Shown here: in pieces, positions 43,436 through 51,117 of the stretch
How positions within the stretch are numbered: the stretch's first letter is position 1
Layout: the number at the start of each line of letters is the position of its first letter
DNA from: Treponema sp.
GTDB taxonomy: Bacteria; Spirochaetota; Spirochaetia; Treponematales; Treponemataceae
DNA length: 64,000 bases
Assembly (NCBI GenBank): GCA_016294035.1
Contig: JAEDCT010000013.1
Location: forward strand, 1 to 64,000
Direction of reading: 5' to 3'
The notes under the pieces: model-generated
The model's input: only the letters and a program-made list of their open reading frames with translations
The model's database searches: none
Told to the model about the DNA's origin: nothing
Translations under genes and position numbers: made by a program

Positions 43436-44059
43436 ATGAATCTGGTTGAATTGTTCAAGCTTGGTGGTCCATTTATGTGGATTCTTCTGGCATTCAGTGT
43501 TGTTACAATTGCTCTTGTCATTGAACGATGCATTTATTTGTTCTGGCATGACTGCAGGGTTTCGCCAATTGCTCTTGAAGTAAAGAATCTTTTGAAGGCC
43601 GGAAAAACTGACCAGGCAAAGTATATGCTCACTTGCTGTTCAAGAAGAAAAACCGTGGCAACTGTTTTCTATGCTTTGCTTGACAACTCGAAGTTTGGCG
43701 AAAGCAGAATGGAAAAAGCTGCAGAAACAGAAGCTCAGGAAAGAATCAGAAGAATGGAAAATGGTTTCAACTATCTGACGGCTCTTTCAAGTCTTGCACC
43801 ACTCACAGGATTTCTTGGAACTGTCAGTGGAATGATCGGAGCTTTCAAATCCATTGCTGATGCAACTGAAGTCAATGCTCAGCTTGTTGCAGGTGGAATC
43901 TATGAGGCTTTGATTACAACTGTATTTGGACTTATTATTGCCATCATTGCAAGTATTGGATATAACCTTCTTGTTCAACGTGTTGATAATTTTGCAGCAG
44001 AAACTTCAAAAGCTGTGAATGATATTATTCCACTTTTGCTGGAGAAAGAAAATGCTTAA
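43436..44059 (+). CDS. exbB: ExbB-like proton channel subunit
   Basis: A 207-aa MotA/TolQ/ExbB protein, three membrane helices (MWILLAFSVVTIALVIERCI; LSSLAPLTGFLGTVSGMIGA; IYEALITTVFGLIIAIIASI). Start at 43436 behind GGGAGAAG. With ExbD it uses proton flow to energise TonB. Overlaps the next gene by 8 nt. Confidence 0.92.
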   Translation: MNLVELFKLGGPFMWILLAFSVVTIALVIERCIYLFWHDCRVSPIALEVKNLLKAGKTDQAKYMLTCCSRRKTVATVFYALLDNSKFGESRMEKAAETEAQERIRRMENGFNYLTALSSLAPLTGFLGTVSGMIGAFKSIADATEVNAQLVAGGIYEALITTVFGLIIAIIASIGYNLLVQRVDNFAAETSKAVNDIIPLLLEKENA

Positions 44060-44456
44060 AAGGCAAAGGAGAAATGTTGAGGATGTGGGAGCATCTGGTT
44101 CTCTGAATGATCTTTCTTTTTTACTCATCATTTTTTTTATTGTTATCGCAGGTTTTAATGTAAATAAGGGGTTTCTCCTGAACCTTCCAGAAAAGAGTAA
44201 GCCCAGAATTGTCATGAAGCAGAATCTCATGAAATGTACACTCACCAATGATGAGATGATTCTTCTTGATGGCAAGAGCGTAAATCAGAATGAACTGGAA
44301 ACTGAAATAAAATCAATGAAAGCAAAATTTCCAGACATGACATTTCTTCTTTTGATTCAAGATAATGTTCCTTATCAGAAAGTAATTGATGTTGTTTATC
44401 TTGTCAGAAATTCCAGCGTAGAGAATTTTTCATTCAAGATGGATGGCAGGAGTTGA
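44052..44456 (+). CDS. exbD: ExbD-like subunit, first copy
   Basis: 134 aa: a short cytoplasmic part, one membrane helix (LNDLSFLLIIFFIVIAGFNV) with the conserved Asp at its start, and a periplasmic domain (FLLLIQDNVPYQKVIDVVYL). Start at 44052 within the ExbB stop. Two different ExbD genes in tandem are also seen in other TonB clusters and may form a heteromer. Confidence 0.9.
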   Translation: MLKRQRRNVEDVGASGSLNDLSFLLIIFFIVIAGFNVNKGFLLNLPEKSKPRIVMKQNLMKCTLTNDEMILLDGKSVNQNELETEIKSMKAKFPDMTFLLLIQDNVPYQKVIDVVYLVRNSSVENFSFKMDGRS

Positions 44457-44459
44457 TTC

Positions 44460-44861
44460 ATGCAGATAAATCGTAAAAAAAGAAACTGTTCAATTGCAAC
44501 TTCATCAATGTCTGATATTGGATTTCTTCTGCTGATTTTTATCATGCTGATTTCTCTCATGAATCAGAGACATGAACAGCATATTGAATATTCCGAGGCA
44601 GTTCAGCTTGAGAAAACTCAGAGTGAAAAAAATCTTGAGATATGGATCATGTCAAACGGTGAAGTGTTTGTTGATGGTGAAAAGTATGACAGAGAATCTC
44701 TCGAACAGAAAATCATCCAGAAATTTATTGATGAACCTTCTTCCCGAATTCATATTATTGCTGATAAGAATACTCCATATCGATATGTTGATTCAGTTGT
44801 TCAAATTCTTCAGATGCTTCAGCACCGGGTTGTCAGTTTTGTTGTAAAGGAAGGTAAGTAG
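44460..44861 (+). CDS. ExbD-like subunit, second copy
   Basis: 133 aa with the same plan as the first copy: MSDIGFLLLIFIMLISLM membrane helix with Asp, then a periplasmic domain (IHIIADKNTPYRYVDSVVQI). Sequence clearly different from the first copy, so not a recent duplication. It starts 3 bases after it and ends 1 base before tonB. Confidence 0.9.
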   Translation: MQINRKKRNCSIATSSMSDIGFLLLIFIMLISLMNQRHEQHIEYSEAVQLEKTQSEKNLEIWIMSNGEVFVDGEKYDRESLEQKIIQKFIDEPSSRIHIIADKNTPYRYVDSVVQILQMLQHRVVSFVVKEGK

Positions 44862-44862
44862 C

Positions 44863-45495
44863 ATGGGGAATATTGTTGACAAGAAAAACGGACAGGAAAC
44901 GAGACTTGAAAAATTGTCCGGAAAAATTCCTTCATACGTAAGACTGGGATGTTTTGTTCTTGTGATAATTGTTTATGCGGTCTTGTTTGCAAGAATGAGT
45001 TTCACCGGCGGACCTTCAAAAACAGAAGAAGAACCTGATGAAAAAATTTTCAAGCTTGTGGATGTTCAGGAATATGTTCCTCAGGAAAAAACAATTCCTG
45101 TTCAAAACAGAAATAATGTGAAGACGGAGCAGAATGTCAGTTCGTCTGAAAAAATCATTGAAAAAGATAAAATTGAAAAAAAAGATGAGTTTTCTGAATA
45201 TGTTCCGCAGAATAAGGTAAGCTCAATTCCAATCGTTCCGGGAAAGAGAATCCTGAAAAGAATCGAATATCCTGTGGAAGCCTATAAAAATTCTATTGAA
45301 GGTGTTGTGTATCTTGAACTGTTTATTGATACCAAGGGAATAATTAAGAAAATCAAGGTTCTTAAGGATCCTGGTCATGGATTTGCAGAGGCTGCATTAA
45401 AGGCATTTGATGGAATTGTGTGTCAGCCAGCACTGGTTAATGGAGAAGCGGTGCCTGTCAGGTTCAGGTATCCTGTCAGATTTTCATTAAGATAA
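44863..45495 (+). CDS. tonB: TonB energy-transducing protein
   Basis: A 210-aa protein with an N-terminal anchor (VRLGCFVLVIIVYAVLFA), an extended charged periplasmic linker and a TonB C-terminal domain (EYPVEAYKNSIEGVVYLELF; then GHGFAEAALKAFDG). The linker is Glu/Lys-rich rather than Pro-rich. It transmits force from ExbBD to the receptor upstream. Confidence 0.9.
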   Translation: MGNIVDKKNGQETRLEKLSGKIPSYVRLGCFVLVIIVYAVLFARMSFTGGPSKTEEEPDEKIFKLVDVQEYVPQEKTIPVQNRNNVKTEQNVSSSEKIIEKDKIEKKDEFSEYVPQNKVSSIPIVPGKRILKRIEYPVEAYKNSIEGVVYLELFIDTKGIIKKIKVLKDPGHGFAEAALKAFDGIVCQPALVNGEAVPVRFRYPVRFSLR

Positions 45496-45589
45496 AATGT
45501 GTGTGAAAAAGAAACTGTTTATAGCTATTCCTGCAATTTTAGTTTACTGAACGTACACTTTTTATTATTTGAATATTAGGAGAAATCGC

Positions 45590-46150
45590 ATGATTGATTA
45601 TAAAATTCGTGTTGCAGATGAAAATGATGCACTTGCTTGCCATGATATTTATGGATGCTACGTAGATGGACTGAATGTTACGTTTACCATTGAAAATCCA
45701 TCTGTTGAAAAGTACAGGGAAAAAATCACTAATACAAAGAAAAAGTATCCCTTCTATGTTGCTGAATCAGTTGACGGAAAAATCCTGGGTTATTGTTGCG
45801 GAGAACCCTTAAGACCTCATGATGCATACAAGTGGAATGTTGAATGGACAATTGTGCTTGCTCCTGATTCCCCACGCCGTTCTGGAATTGCTACTGCATT
45901 GTTCAACAAGATGTCTGATTCTTTAGCCCGAATGAATTTTCAGTACATGTATGCTGTAATTGTTGATACAAATGATGCAAGCCTTGCTTTTCACAGGGCA
46001 ATGGGCTTTACCGAGGTTGGTCATTTCAAGAACGTAGGAATCAAGAAAGGCAATTGGCTTGGTATTGTCTGGATGAACAAATTCATCGGTAAGCACAGTT
46101 CTCCTGCTGATGTTCCTGAACCGGTCTGGTTTCCTGATTTTGCCGAATGA
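45590..46150 (+). CDS. GNAT acetyltransferase, phosphinothricin-acetyltransferase-like
   Basis: A 186-aa acetyl-CoA-dependent N-acetyltransferase. Start at 45590 (MIDYKIRVADENDALACHDI) behind AGGAG. PYEV-like patterns YVAESVDGKILGYCCGEP, the acetyl-CoA loop SPRRSGIATALFNKM and FHRAMGFTEVGHFKNVGIKK are typical of the Pat/Bar subgroup. Substrate unknown, perhaps an amino acid analogue. Confidence 0.88.
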   Translation: MIDYKIRVADENDALACHDIYGCYVDGLNVTFTIENPSVEKYREKITNTKKKYPFYVAESVDGKILGYCCGEPLRPHDAYKWNVEWTIVLAPDSPRRSGIATALFNKMSDSLARMNFQYMYAVIVDTNDASLAFHRAMGFTEVGHFKNVGIKKGNWLGIVWMNKFIGKHSSPADVPEPVWFPDFAE

Positions 46151-46243
46151 ATTTATTCACATACATGGAATTTTTTTAGGAAAAAAAAGATTCAGGGGTG
46201 TTCTGGAATCTTTGGACCCGTTTTGTGGAATAAATCAAAAAAT

Positions 46244-47119
46244 TTACTGGAATGGATCCTTGCTCTGGTCAACTGTCATTAGCTCAGGAACATTAACACC
46301 ATATCTTGTTTTTGGCATGGCTTTAAGAACTTCCTGATAACTGTTGACAACTATTCCAGTTTTCTGTGCTTCAAATTCAGCTGTAATTTCCTTGCATGGA
46401 TTGTACTTCTGGGCTTTCTTGAAAAGTTCATTTCTTGGAGTTGCACGTGAAGTAACCTTAAGCTGATCAATGATTTTCATCATCTGAATATCGTCATTTA
46501 TTGTTGAAATATTGTCTGACTTTGTGTAGGCATGCAAAACCTGTGACTGATTCTTGTCATAGTAATAAATTTTTGAGACTCCGTTTACTGCATCACTTCT
46601 TTCTCGGGCAATATATGATCCGAATGAAATTTCATTTCGTGCATGCGGTATATTAAGTTCGGCATCGTCAAACAGTGCTGTTTTTCTTATAACAACAGCT
46701 GCCATTGAATCTGGTGCGAAATTTTTTTCAGAAATCCAGAAATCCACATTGTCATAAATTGCATGGAAGAATTTTTCAGAAGAAACATTTTCTTTATTTT
46801 CCGTTTCATTGTTTTCAGTGCCGTGGATGGTGTCTGTTTTCAAAAATATGTCAGCCTCGGAATTTACATACAGAATCTGAACTTCATTTCCGTCTGTCAA
46901 TGTCAGAATGTCGTGCATTTTGTTGTCACGTCCCATTATGTGTAAAGGTGTTCTTTTTTTTAGAACCGTTCCAACGACAATTGATTCTACATCTTTTGGT
47001 GGTTCCGGTTCTTTGATTTCTTCAATGACTGGAGTCTCTTCCTGAGGGAAATCTTTAGGGGCATTTCCATGCAATAACATAAAAACAATCAGTGGAGCAA
47101 ATACGTAAATGAATCTCAT
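46244..47119 (-). CDS. Exported protein with SH3-like part
   Basis: A 291-aa protein: N-terminal hydrophobic segment (MRFIYVFAPLIVFMLLHGNA), a Pro/Glu linker (EEIKEPEPPKDVES), then a beta-rich section (GTVLKKRTPLHIMGRDNKMH; DGNEVQILYVNSEADIFLKT; NVDFWISEKNF) that looks like bacterial SH3 repeats, and a helical C-terminus. Probably periplasmic, envelope-linked. No named family. Confidence 0.7.
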   Translation of the reverse strand: MRFIYVFAPLIVFMLLHGNAPKDFPQEETPVIEEIKEPEPPKDVESIVVGTVLKKRTPLHIMGRDNKMHDILTLTDGNEVQILYVNSEADIFLKTDTIHGTENNETENKENVSSEKFFHAIYDNVDFWISEKNFAPDSMAAVVIRKTALFDDAELNIPHARNEISFGSYIARERSDAVNGVSKIYYYDKNQSQVLHAYTKSDNISTINDDIQMMKIIDQLKVTSRATPRNELFKKAQKYNPCKEITAEFEAQKTGIVVNSYQEVLKAMPKTRYGVNVPELMTVDQSKDPFQ

Positions 47120-47236
47120 GTCCTTATTTTATCTAACTGAGTGAATGGATTCAACATAATTTTTTTTCCTGTTAAACTAGTGCATTGGGCCGGTCAAAAT
47201 ATGATTGTGCTTATAATTATTTTTGTTGGGGTTTTT

Positions 47237-47635
47237 ATGGATAAAATAATTTCAGCCTGTGGAAATGACTGTTCTTCATGTCCCAGACATGTTCCAAAAA
47301 CGGATGATGAGTTAAGGCGTACGGCTGAGCTTTGGATGAAAATCGGATATAGGGATCGTGTCGTATCAAACGAGGAAATTTCTTGTATTGGATGTACTAA
47401 CGACAATTGGTGCAGATATGGAATCGTTCATTGTACTACTGACAGAAATATTGAAAACTGCGGGCAGTGCAATGAATATCCATGTGAAAGGATAAGGAAG
47501 TGCTTTGAGGTAACAGAAGCATTTGACCCTTCCTGCAGGACTGCTTGTTCTGATGAAGAATATTCAGTATTGAAGAAAGCATTCTTTGAGAAACAGAAAA
47601 ATCTGGAATTAATAAAAGACATTTCTAAAAATTGA
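47237..47635 (+). CDS. DUF3795-type Cys-rich protein
   Basis: A 132-aa protein beginning MDKIISACGNDCSSCPRHVP, with further Cys clusters CIGCTNDNWCRYGIVHC and ENCGQCNEYPC. This matches the DUF3795 pattern, thought to bind metal. The start at 47237 is used because the conserved part starts there. Function unknown. Confidence 0.8.
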   Translation: MDKIISACGNDCSSCPRHVPKTDDELRRTAELWMKIGYRDRVVSNEEISCIGCTNDNWCRYGIVHCTTDRNIENCGQCNEYPCERIRKCFEVTEAFDPSCRTACSDEEYSVLKKAFFEKQKNLELIKDISKN

Positions 47636-47786
47636 AATTTTTTGACTATATAAATTTCTGGAAAAATATTTAGCGTTAGATTGCAATGGCAATACTTTGA
47701 ATTATTACTGAAAAAAATTTTTGTGTTCCACAGTTGCTGTTTTGTGGTAGTATGAAAGAATAAAAAATATATCTGGAGAAAAATTT

Positions 47787-48968
47787 ATGACTAAAAAAGT
47801 TTTCATGCACTCTGTTTTGTTGTCGGTCATTTTTTCATGTTTTGCCGCATCTCCCAAAAATGGTGTGTACATGTTTAATTACGAGCGTATTCTTAACAGT
47901 GTTGATGTTCAGCAAATATATGCTGTATATGGAATTGAAGCCCGTCAGGATATCATCAGGAAAGTTGAAGGATGCGGGGTTCTGATTGAAAATGGAATGT
48001 TCCTTGATCCTGAATCCGGAATTGAGATTTCCATTTCTCTTGCCGGAAAAATATCAAGTCCAGAAAATCCAACAATTCAGGGAAAATACAAGAATAACGG
48101 TGAAATAACTTTTTATGGTTTTTATGAGGAAAACAATCAGACAATTCAAATTACGCTGACTGGAGTTTTGATTTCCAAAGAGGAATCAAGGCGCGGTGGA
48201 AAGTCATTGAATGGAATTTATGAGACTGTTGACAATGGTTCCGGAAAGAGTCAGAAAGTCGTGGTTTCTGATGGGCTTTATACCTGGGAATTCAAGGATG
48301 AGATTGTAGATTCAATTCAAGGATGGCCGGTAATTGTTGAGCCTGACGGAAGTTTCAAGTCATCAAGTGAGTATATTACTCGTGCCATAATGAAAGGAAT
48401 GAGTGATACTGTTGTCTCGTCAAAAACAATGTCATCCGGAAAGGTGTTTCCAAACGGAAGCATTTCCATCAGGACAATCACTTTGAATAATGGATACACA
48501 ATGGGAGATAATCAGAAACCACTTGTGTTCAATGGAAAAAAATCTTCAGAAGAAATTGATAAAAAGTCCGGAGCTAATGTTTACGACAAGTTCAAGAGGA
48601 AAAAGAAAAAGAGCAGGTATGCATTCAGCAAGGTATCCGGAGGAACAATGCCAGACTGGTATTTTGAAGAAATCCATGCTGATGGAAATAATTATCTTTC
48701 CTGTGCAATGAAATCTTTTGCTGGCGATGAGTCGATGACACAGAAACTTGCCGAGTCTGTTGCAGTTGCCCAGATCATTTCTTATCTTGGAACTGAAGTA
48801 AAGGCATATCAGGTTGCATACAGTTCTGCGGAAAATGATAAGTCTGAAAAATATCTGTACAAGACAATTGATGCCCTGAATGACAGAAAGATTTCCTATG
48901 AGCTTGTGAAATCCTATTATGACAAGAAAAGCAAAGTGATGTACGTTTGCGTCAAGACAAAGCAATAA
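47787..48968 (+). CDS. Exported hypothetical protein, 393 aa
   Basis: Signal peptide MTKKVFMHSVLLSVIFSCFA, a beta-rich N-terminal half (KISSPENPTIQGKYKNNGEI), then a basic linker (KFKRKKKKS) and a C-terminal domain (MPDWYFEEIHADGNNYLSCA, SVAVAQIISYLGTEVKAYQV) resembling LPP20-like outer-membrane-associated proteins. GGAG upstream. No experimental role known to me. Confidence 0.72.
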   Translation: MTKKVFMHSVLLSVIFSCFAASPKNGVYMFNYERILNSVDVQQIYAVYGIEARQDIIRKVEGCGVLIENGMFLDPESGIEISISLAGKISSPENPTIQGKYKNNGEITFYGFYEENNQTIQITLTGVLISKEESRRGGKSLNGIYETVDNGSGKSQKVVVSDGLYTWEFKDEIVDSIQGWPVIVEPDGSFKSSSEYITRAIMKGMSDTVVSSKTMSSGKVFPNGSISIRTITLNNGYTMGDNQKPLVFNGKKSSEEIDKKSGANVYDKFKRKKKKSRYAFSKVSGGTMPDWYFEEIHADGNNYLSCAMKSFAGDESMTQKLAESVAVAQIISYLGTEVKAYQVAYSSAENDKSEKYLYKTIDALNDRKISYELVKSYYDKKSKVMYVCVKTKQ

Positions 48969-49157
48969 GTTAATATTAGATATATAAGATACTAGAGTAA
49001 TGAAAGGAATATCCTGTATAATCTAAGGTAAACAATGGGTAATTCTTCAATAATTCAAAAATGATGTGCCGAAGAAATCAGACTGCAAAGTTGATTTTTT
49101 TGTATCATTGGTTTTGTTTTTTTTAAGCTCGCAAAATAAAAAAATAGGTTGGTAGTT

Positions 49158-50075
49158 ATGAAAAAAATCGTAGCATTTGTTGCAGCAATTCTTTCTGCTG
49201 CAGTTGTTTTGGCTCAGGATGTTCCTTCATGGTATTCTGAGGATGTTAAGGTTTCTGAAAAGGAAATTTCCAGAAAAGATGATTCAGGAAAATATGTTCC
49301 ATTCATTGACAAATCTTTTACGGCCTGTACTTTTGTGAAGGTTGAAGGAGAGATTGATTCTCTTTATGCAGCTCAGAACAAGGGTGAGGAAATTGCAACA
49401 AAAAAACTCACAGACTATTTGAAAAAAAACAAGGAAACTGCAGCTCTTGCAATAAAGCCAAAACTCGTCGGCTGGTCATATGACTATTCACTTGAAACTG
49501 GTGGAACTTATGTTATGGTAGAGGTTGTTACAAGTGCTCCAAAACCACAGACTCCAGTGGCAGCAAGAGATGAGGCTAAAGAAATCAGAAACATTAGTTC
49601 TTCCATGCCTAGGATTCTTCTTTACAAGAATGACAGGCTTACTCTTGTTGATCAGCTGAATATGAATTCTCAAGAATCAAAAGAGGCTCACAGGCTTGAA
49701 TATACTGGAAAGGGTGTAACAAATTCAACTTCGAAGGAAAGCTTCTACTATTCTGACGGTGTGCTTGTTTTTGATACTGTTGTTCGTGTTAAGGGCGGAA
49801 ACCTTAAGTTCAATTTGAAGAATGTCATCAAGGGCCGCAAGACATTAATTGTTGCAAGAGTTGATTGTGGTGTTCAGGATCAGGATTACGTTCTTACAAT
49901 TGGTGGCATTGACTACAAGGCAAATGTTAAGCGTGACCAGAAAAACAGATGGGTCAATGTTGTTTTTGAAGTTGAGGAAGGTGTTATCACAACATATTCT
50001 CCTGATGTTCTGATCAAGTCTAAGACTAAGTCATCGATTGCAGTTGGTTCAATTGCAATTTATCAGCTTCTGTAG
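49158..50075 (+). CDS. Exported hypothetical protein, 305 aa
   Basis: Signal peptide from MKKIVAFVAAILSAAVVLAQ; mature N-terminus VPSWYSEDV recalls the SWY start of the C-terminal domain in the preceding gene's product (PDWYFEE), and both have a helix with charged repeats next, so the two may be related. The C-terminal half is a beta sandwich (VKGGNLKFNLKNVIKGRKTL). Terminator follows. Function unknown. Confidence 0.72.
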   Translation: MKKIVAFVAAILSAAVVLAQDVPSWYSEDVKVSEKEISRKDDSGKYVPFIDKSFTACTFVKVEGEIDSLYAAQNKGEEIATKKLTDYLKKNKETAALAIKPKLVGWSYDYSLETGGTYVMVEVVTSAPKPQTPVAARDEAKEIRNISSSMPRILLYKNDRLTLVDQLNMNSQESKEAHRLEYTGKGVTNSTSKESFYYSDGVLVFDTVVRVKGGNLKFNLKNVIKGRKTLIVARVDCGVQDQDYVLTIGGIDYKANVKRDQKNRWVNVVFEVEEGVITTYSPDVLIKSKTKSSIAVGSIAIYQLL

Positions 50076-50085
50076 TTAATTTGTT

Positions 50086-50121
50086 CCTGTCTGGCAATTT
50101 TTGTCGGGCAGGATTTTTTTT
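50086..50121 (+). terminator. Rho-independent terminator
   Basis: CCTGTCTG (50086-50093) pairs with CGGGCAGG (50105-50112), allowing G-U pairs, followed by eight T. It ends six bases before the next start codon, so the acetyltransferase gene would be expressed by read-through or from an internal promoter. Confidence 0.8.
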
Positions 50122-50126
50122 GTGTG

Positions 50127-50633
50127 ATGGAAAACAATATAATTTTTAGAAAGGCAAATCTGGACGACTTGGATGAAATTTTTTCTTTTGTCCAAAAATC
50201 CGTTGTCAGAATGATCCAGCAGAAAATCTATCAATGGGATGAAATATATCCGGCGAAATATGATTTTGAGTCAGACATAATAAATGGCTGGTTAACTTGT
50301 GGAATCATTGATGGAACAATTGTATCAACTTATTCAATAAATGATGAGTGTGATGAGGACTACAAAAGTGCAAGCTGGAACTGGCCTGATTCAAATTGGA
50401 GGGTTTTGCATAGAATAGTTGTTAATCCGGAATTTCAGAATCAGGGAATTGGGACTAGGACAATGAGTTACCTGATGAATGAACTTAAAAAAGCTGGAAT
50501 TGAATCCTTAAGGCTTGATGTTTTTTCAGAAAATCCATATTCACAGCGCATGTACCATAAACTTGGTTTTGTTAAGATCGGAGAAGCTCATTGGCGTAAG
50601 GGGCTTTTCTACTTACTTGAAAAAAAACTGTAG
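50127..50633 (+). CDS. GNAT acetyltransferase
   Basis: A 168-aa protein. FRKANLDDLDEIFSFVQKSV at the N-terminus and VVNPEFQNQGIGTRTMSYLM (acetyl-CoA loop Q-x-x-G-I-G) plus YHKLGFVKIGEAHW are typical GNAT elements. Substrate unknown. Starts just after the terminator of the preceding gene. Confidence 0.88.
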   Translation: MENNIIFRKANLDDLDEIFSFVQKSVVRMIQQKIYQWDEIYPAKYDFESDIINGWLTCGIIDGTIVSTYSINDECDEDYKSASWNWPDSNWRVLHRIVVNPEFQNQGIGTRTMSYLMNELKKAGIESLRLDVFSENPYSQRMYHKLGFVKIGEAHWRKGLFYLLEKKL

Positions 50634-50676
50634 GTCAAACTCATATATGCTTTAGGTCACAAATTTTCTCATGGTG

Positions 50677-50728
50677 TTGACAATTATATATGGTAAGTGT
50701 AGTCTAACATAAGTTAATTAAAGTTAAC
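50677..50728 (+). promoter_or_regulatory. Promoter and iron-type operator of feoA
   Basis: -35 TTGACA (50677-50682), 17-bp spacer, -10 TAGTCT (50700-50705), and a 29-bp site TAGTCTAAC-ATAAGTTA-ATTAAAGTTAAC (50700-50728). It matches the site of the FeoB-associated gene at 22 of 29 positions and sits at the same distance from -35. Confidence 0.72.
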
Positions 50729-50772
50729 GAAAGTTGTTTCTATGCAATGATTTTTCCCATGGGAGTTTTTCA

Positions 50773-50997
50773 ATGCTGCTTTCAGATGCTGATCCTGAAT
50801 CTGATTACATTATTTCTGATATTACCTGCAGTGATGAGGAATTTTCTTCCTTCTTGTTTTCGCTTGGATGCTATTCTGGCGAAAAAATAACACTTATATC
50901 AAAAAAGAAAAGCACTCTGATTATTGGTGTGAAAGATGCCGTATATTGCATAGACATGGATTTAGCGTCAGCTATTGAAGTGGAAAAAGCGGGTTAG
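50773..50997 (+). CDS. feoA: Ferrous iron transport protein FeoA
   Basis: A 74-aa SH3-like cytoplasmic partner of FeoB. Start at 50773 (MLLSDADPESDYIISDITCS) behind GGGAG. FSLGCYSGEKITLISKKKST corresponds to the LG-x-x-pG strand pattern of the family. Together with feoB, 120 bases downstream, it imports Fe2+. Confidence 0.88.
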   Translation: MLLSDADPESDYIISDITCSDEEFSSFLFSLGCYSGEKITLISKKKSTLIIGVKDAVYCIDMDLASAIEVEKAG

Positions 50998-51060
50998 AAC
51001 TTTTTTTGATCTGATGACTAATTGACTGCCTGGAATTTTATTGCTCTTTTGTTAGTTTTA

Positions 51061-51077
51061 TCTAACATATAGTTAAT
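51061..51077 (+). promoter_or_regulatory. Partial iron-type operator before feoB
   Basis: TCTAAC-ATAT-AGTTAATT matches the first half of the feoA operator with one extra base; the second half is not conserved. It lies 41 bases before the feoB start and may give feoB separate iron control. Confidence 0.5.
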
Positions 51078-51117
51078 TCTAGGATTATTTTATGCATATT
51101 CTATGGAGGTGGTTCTG

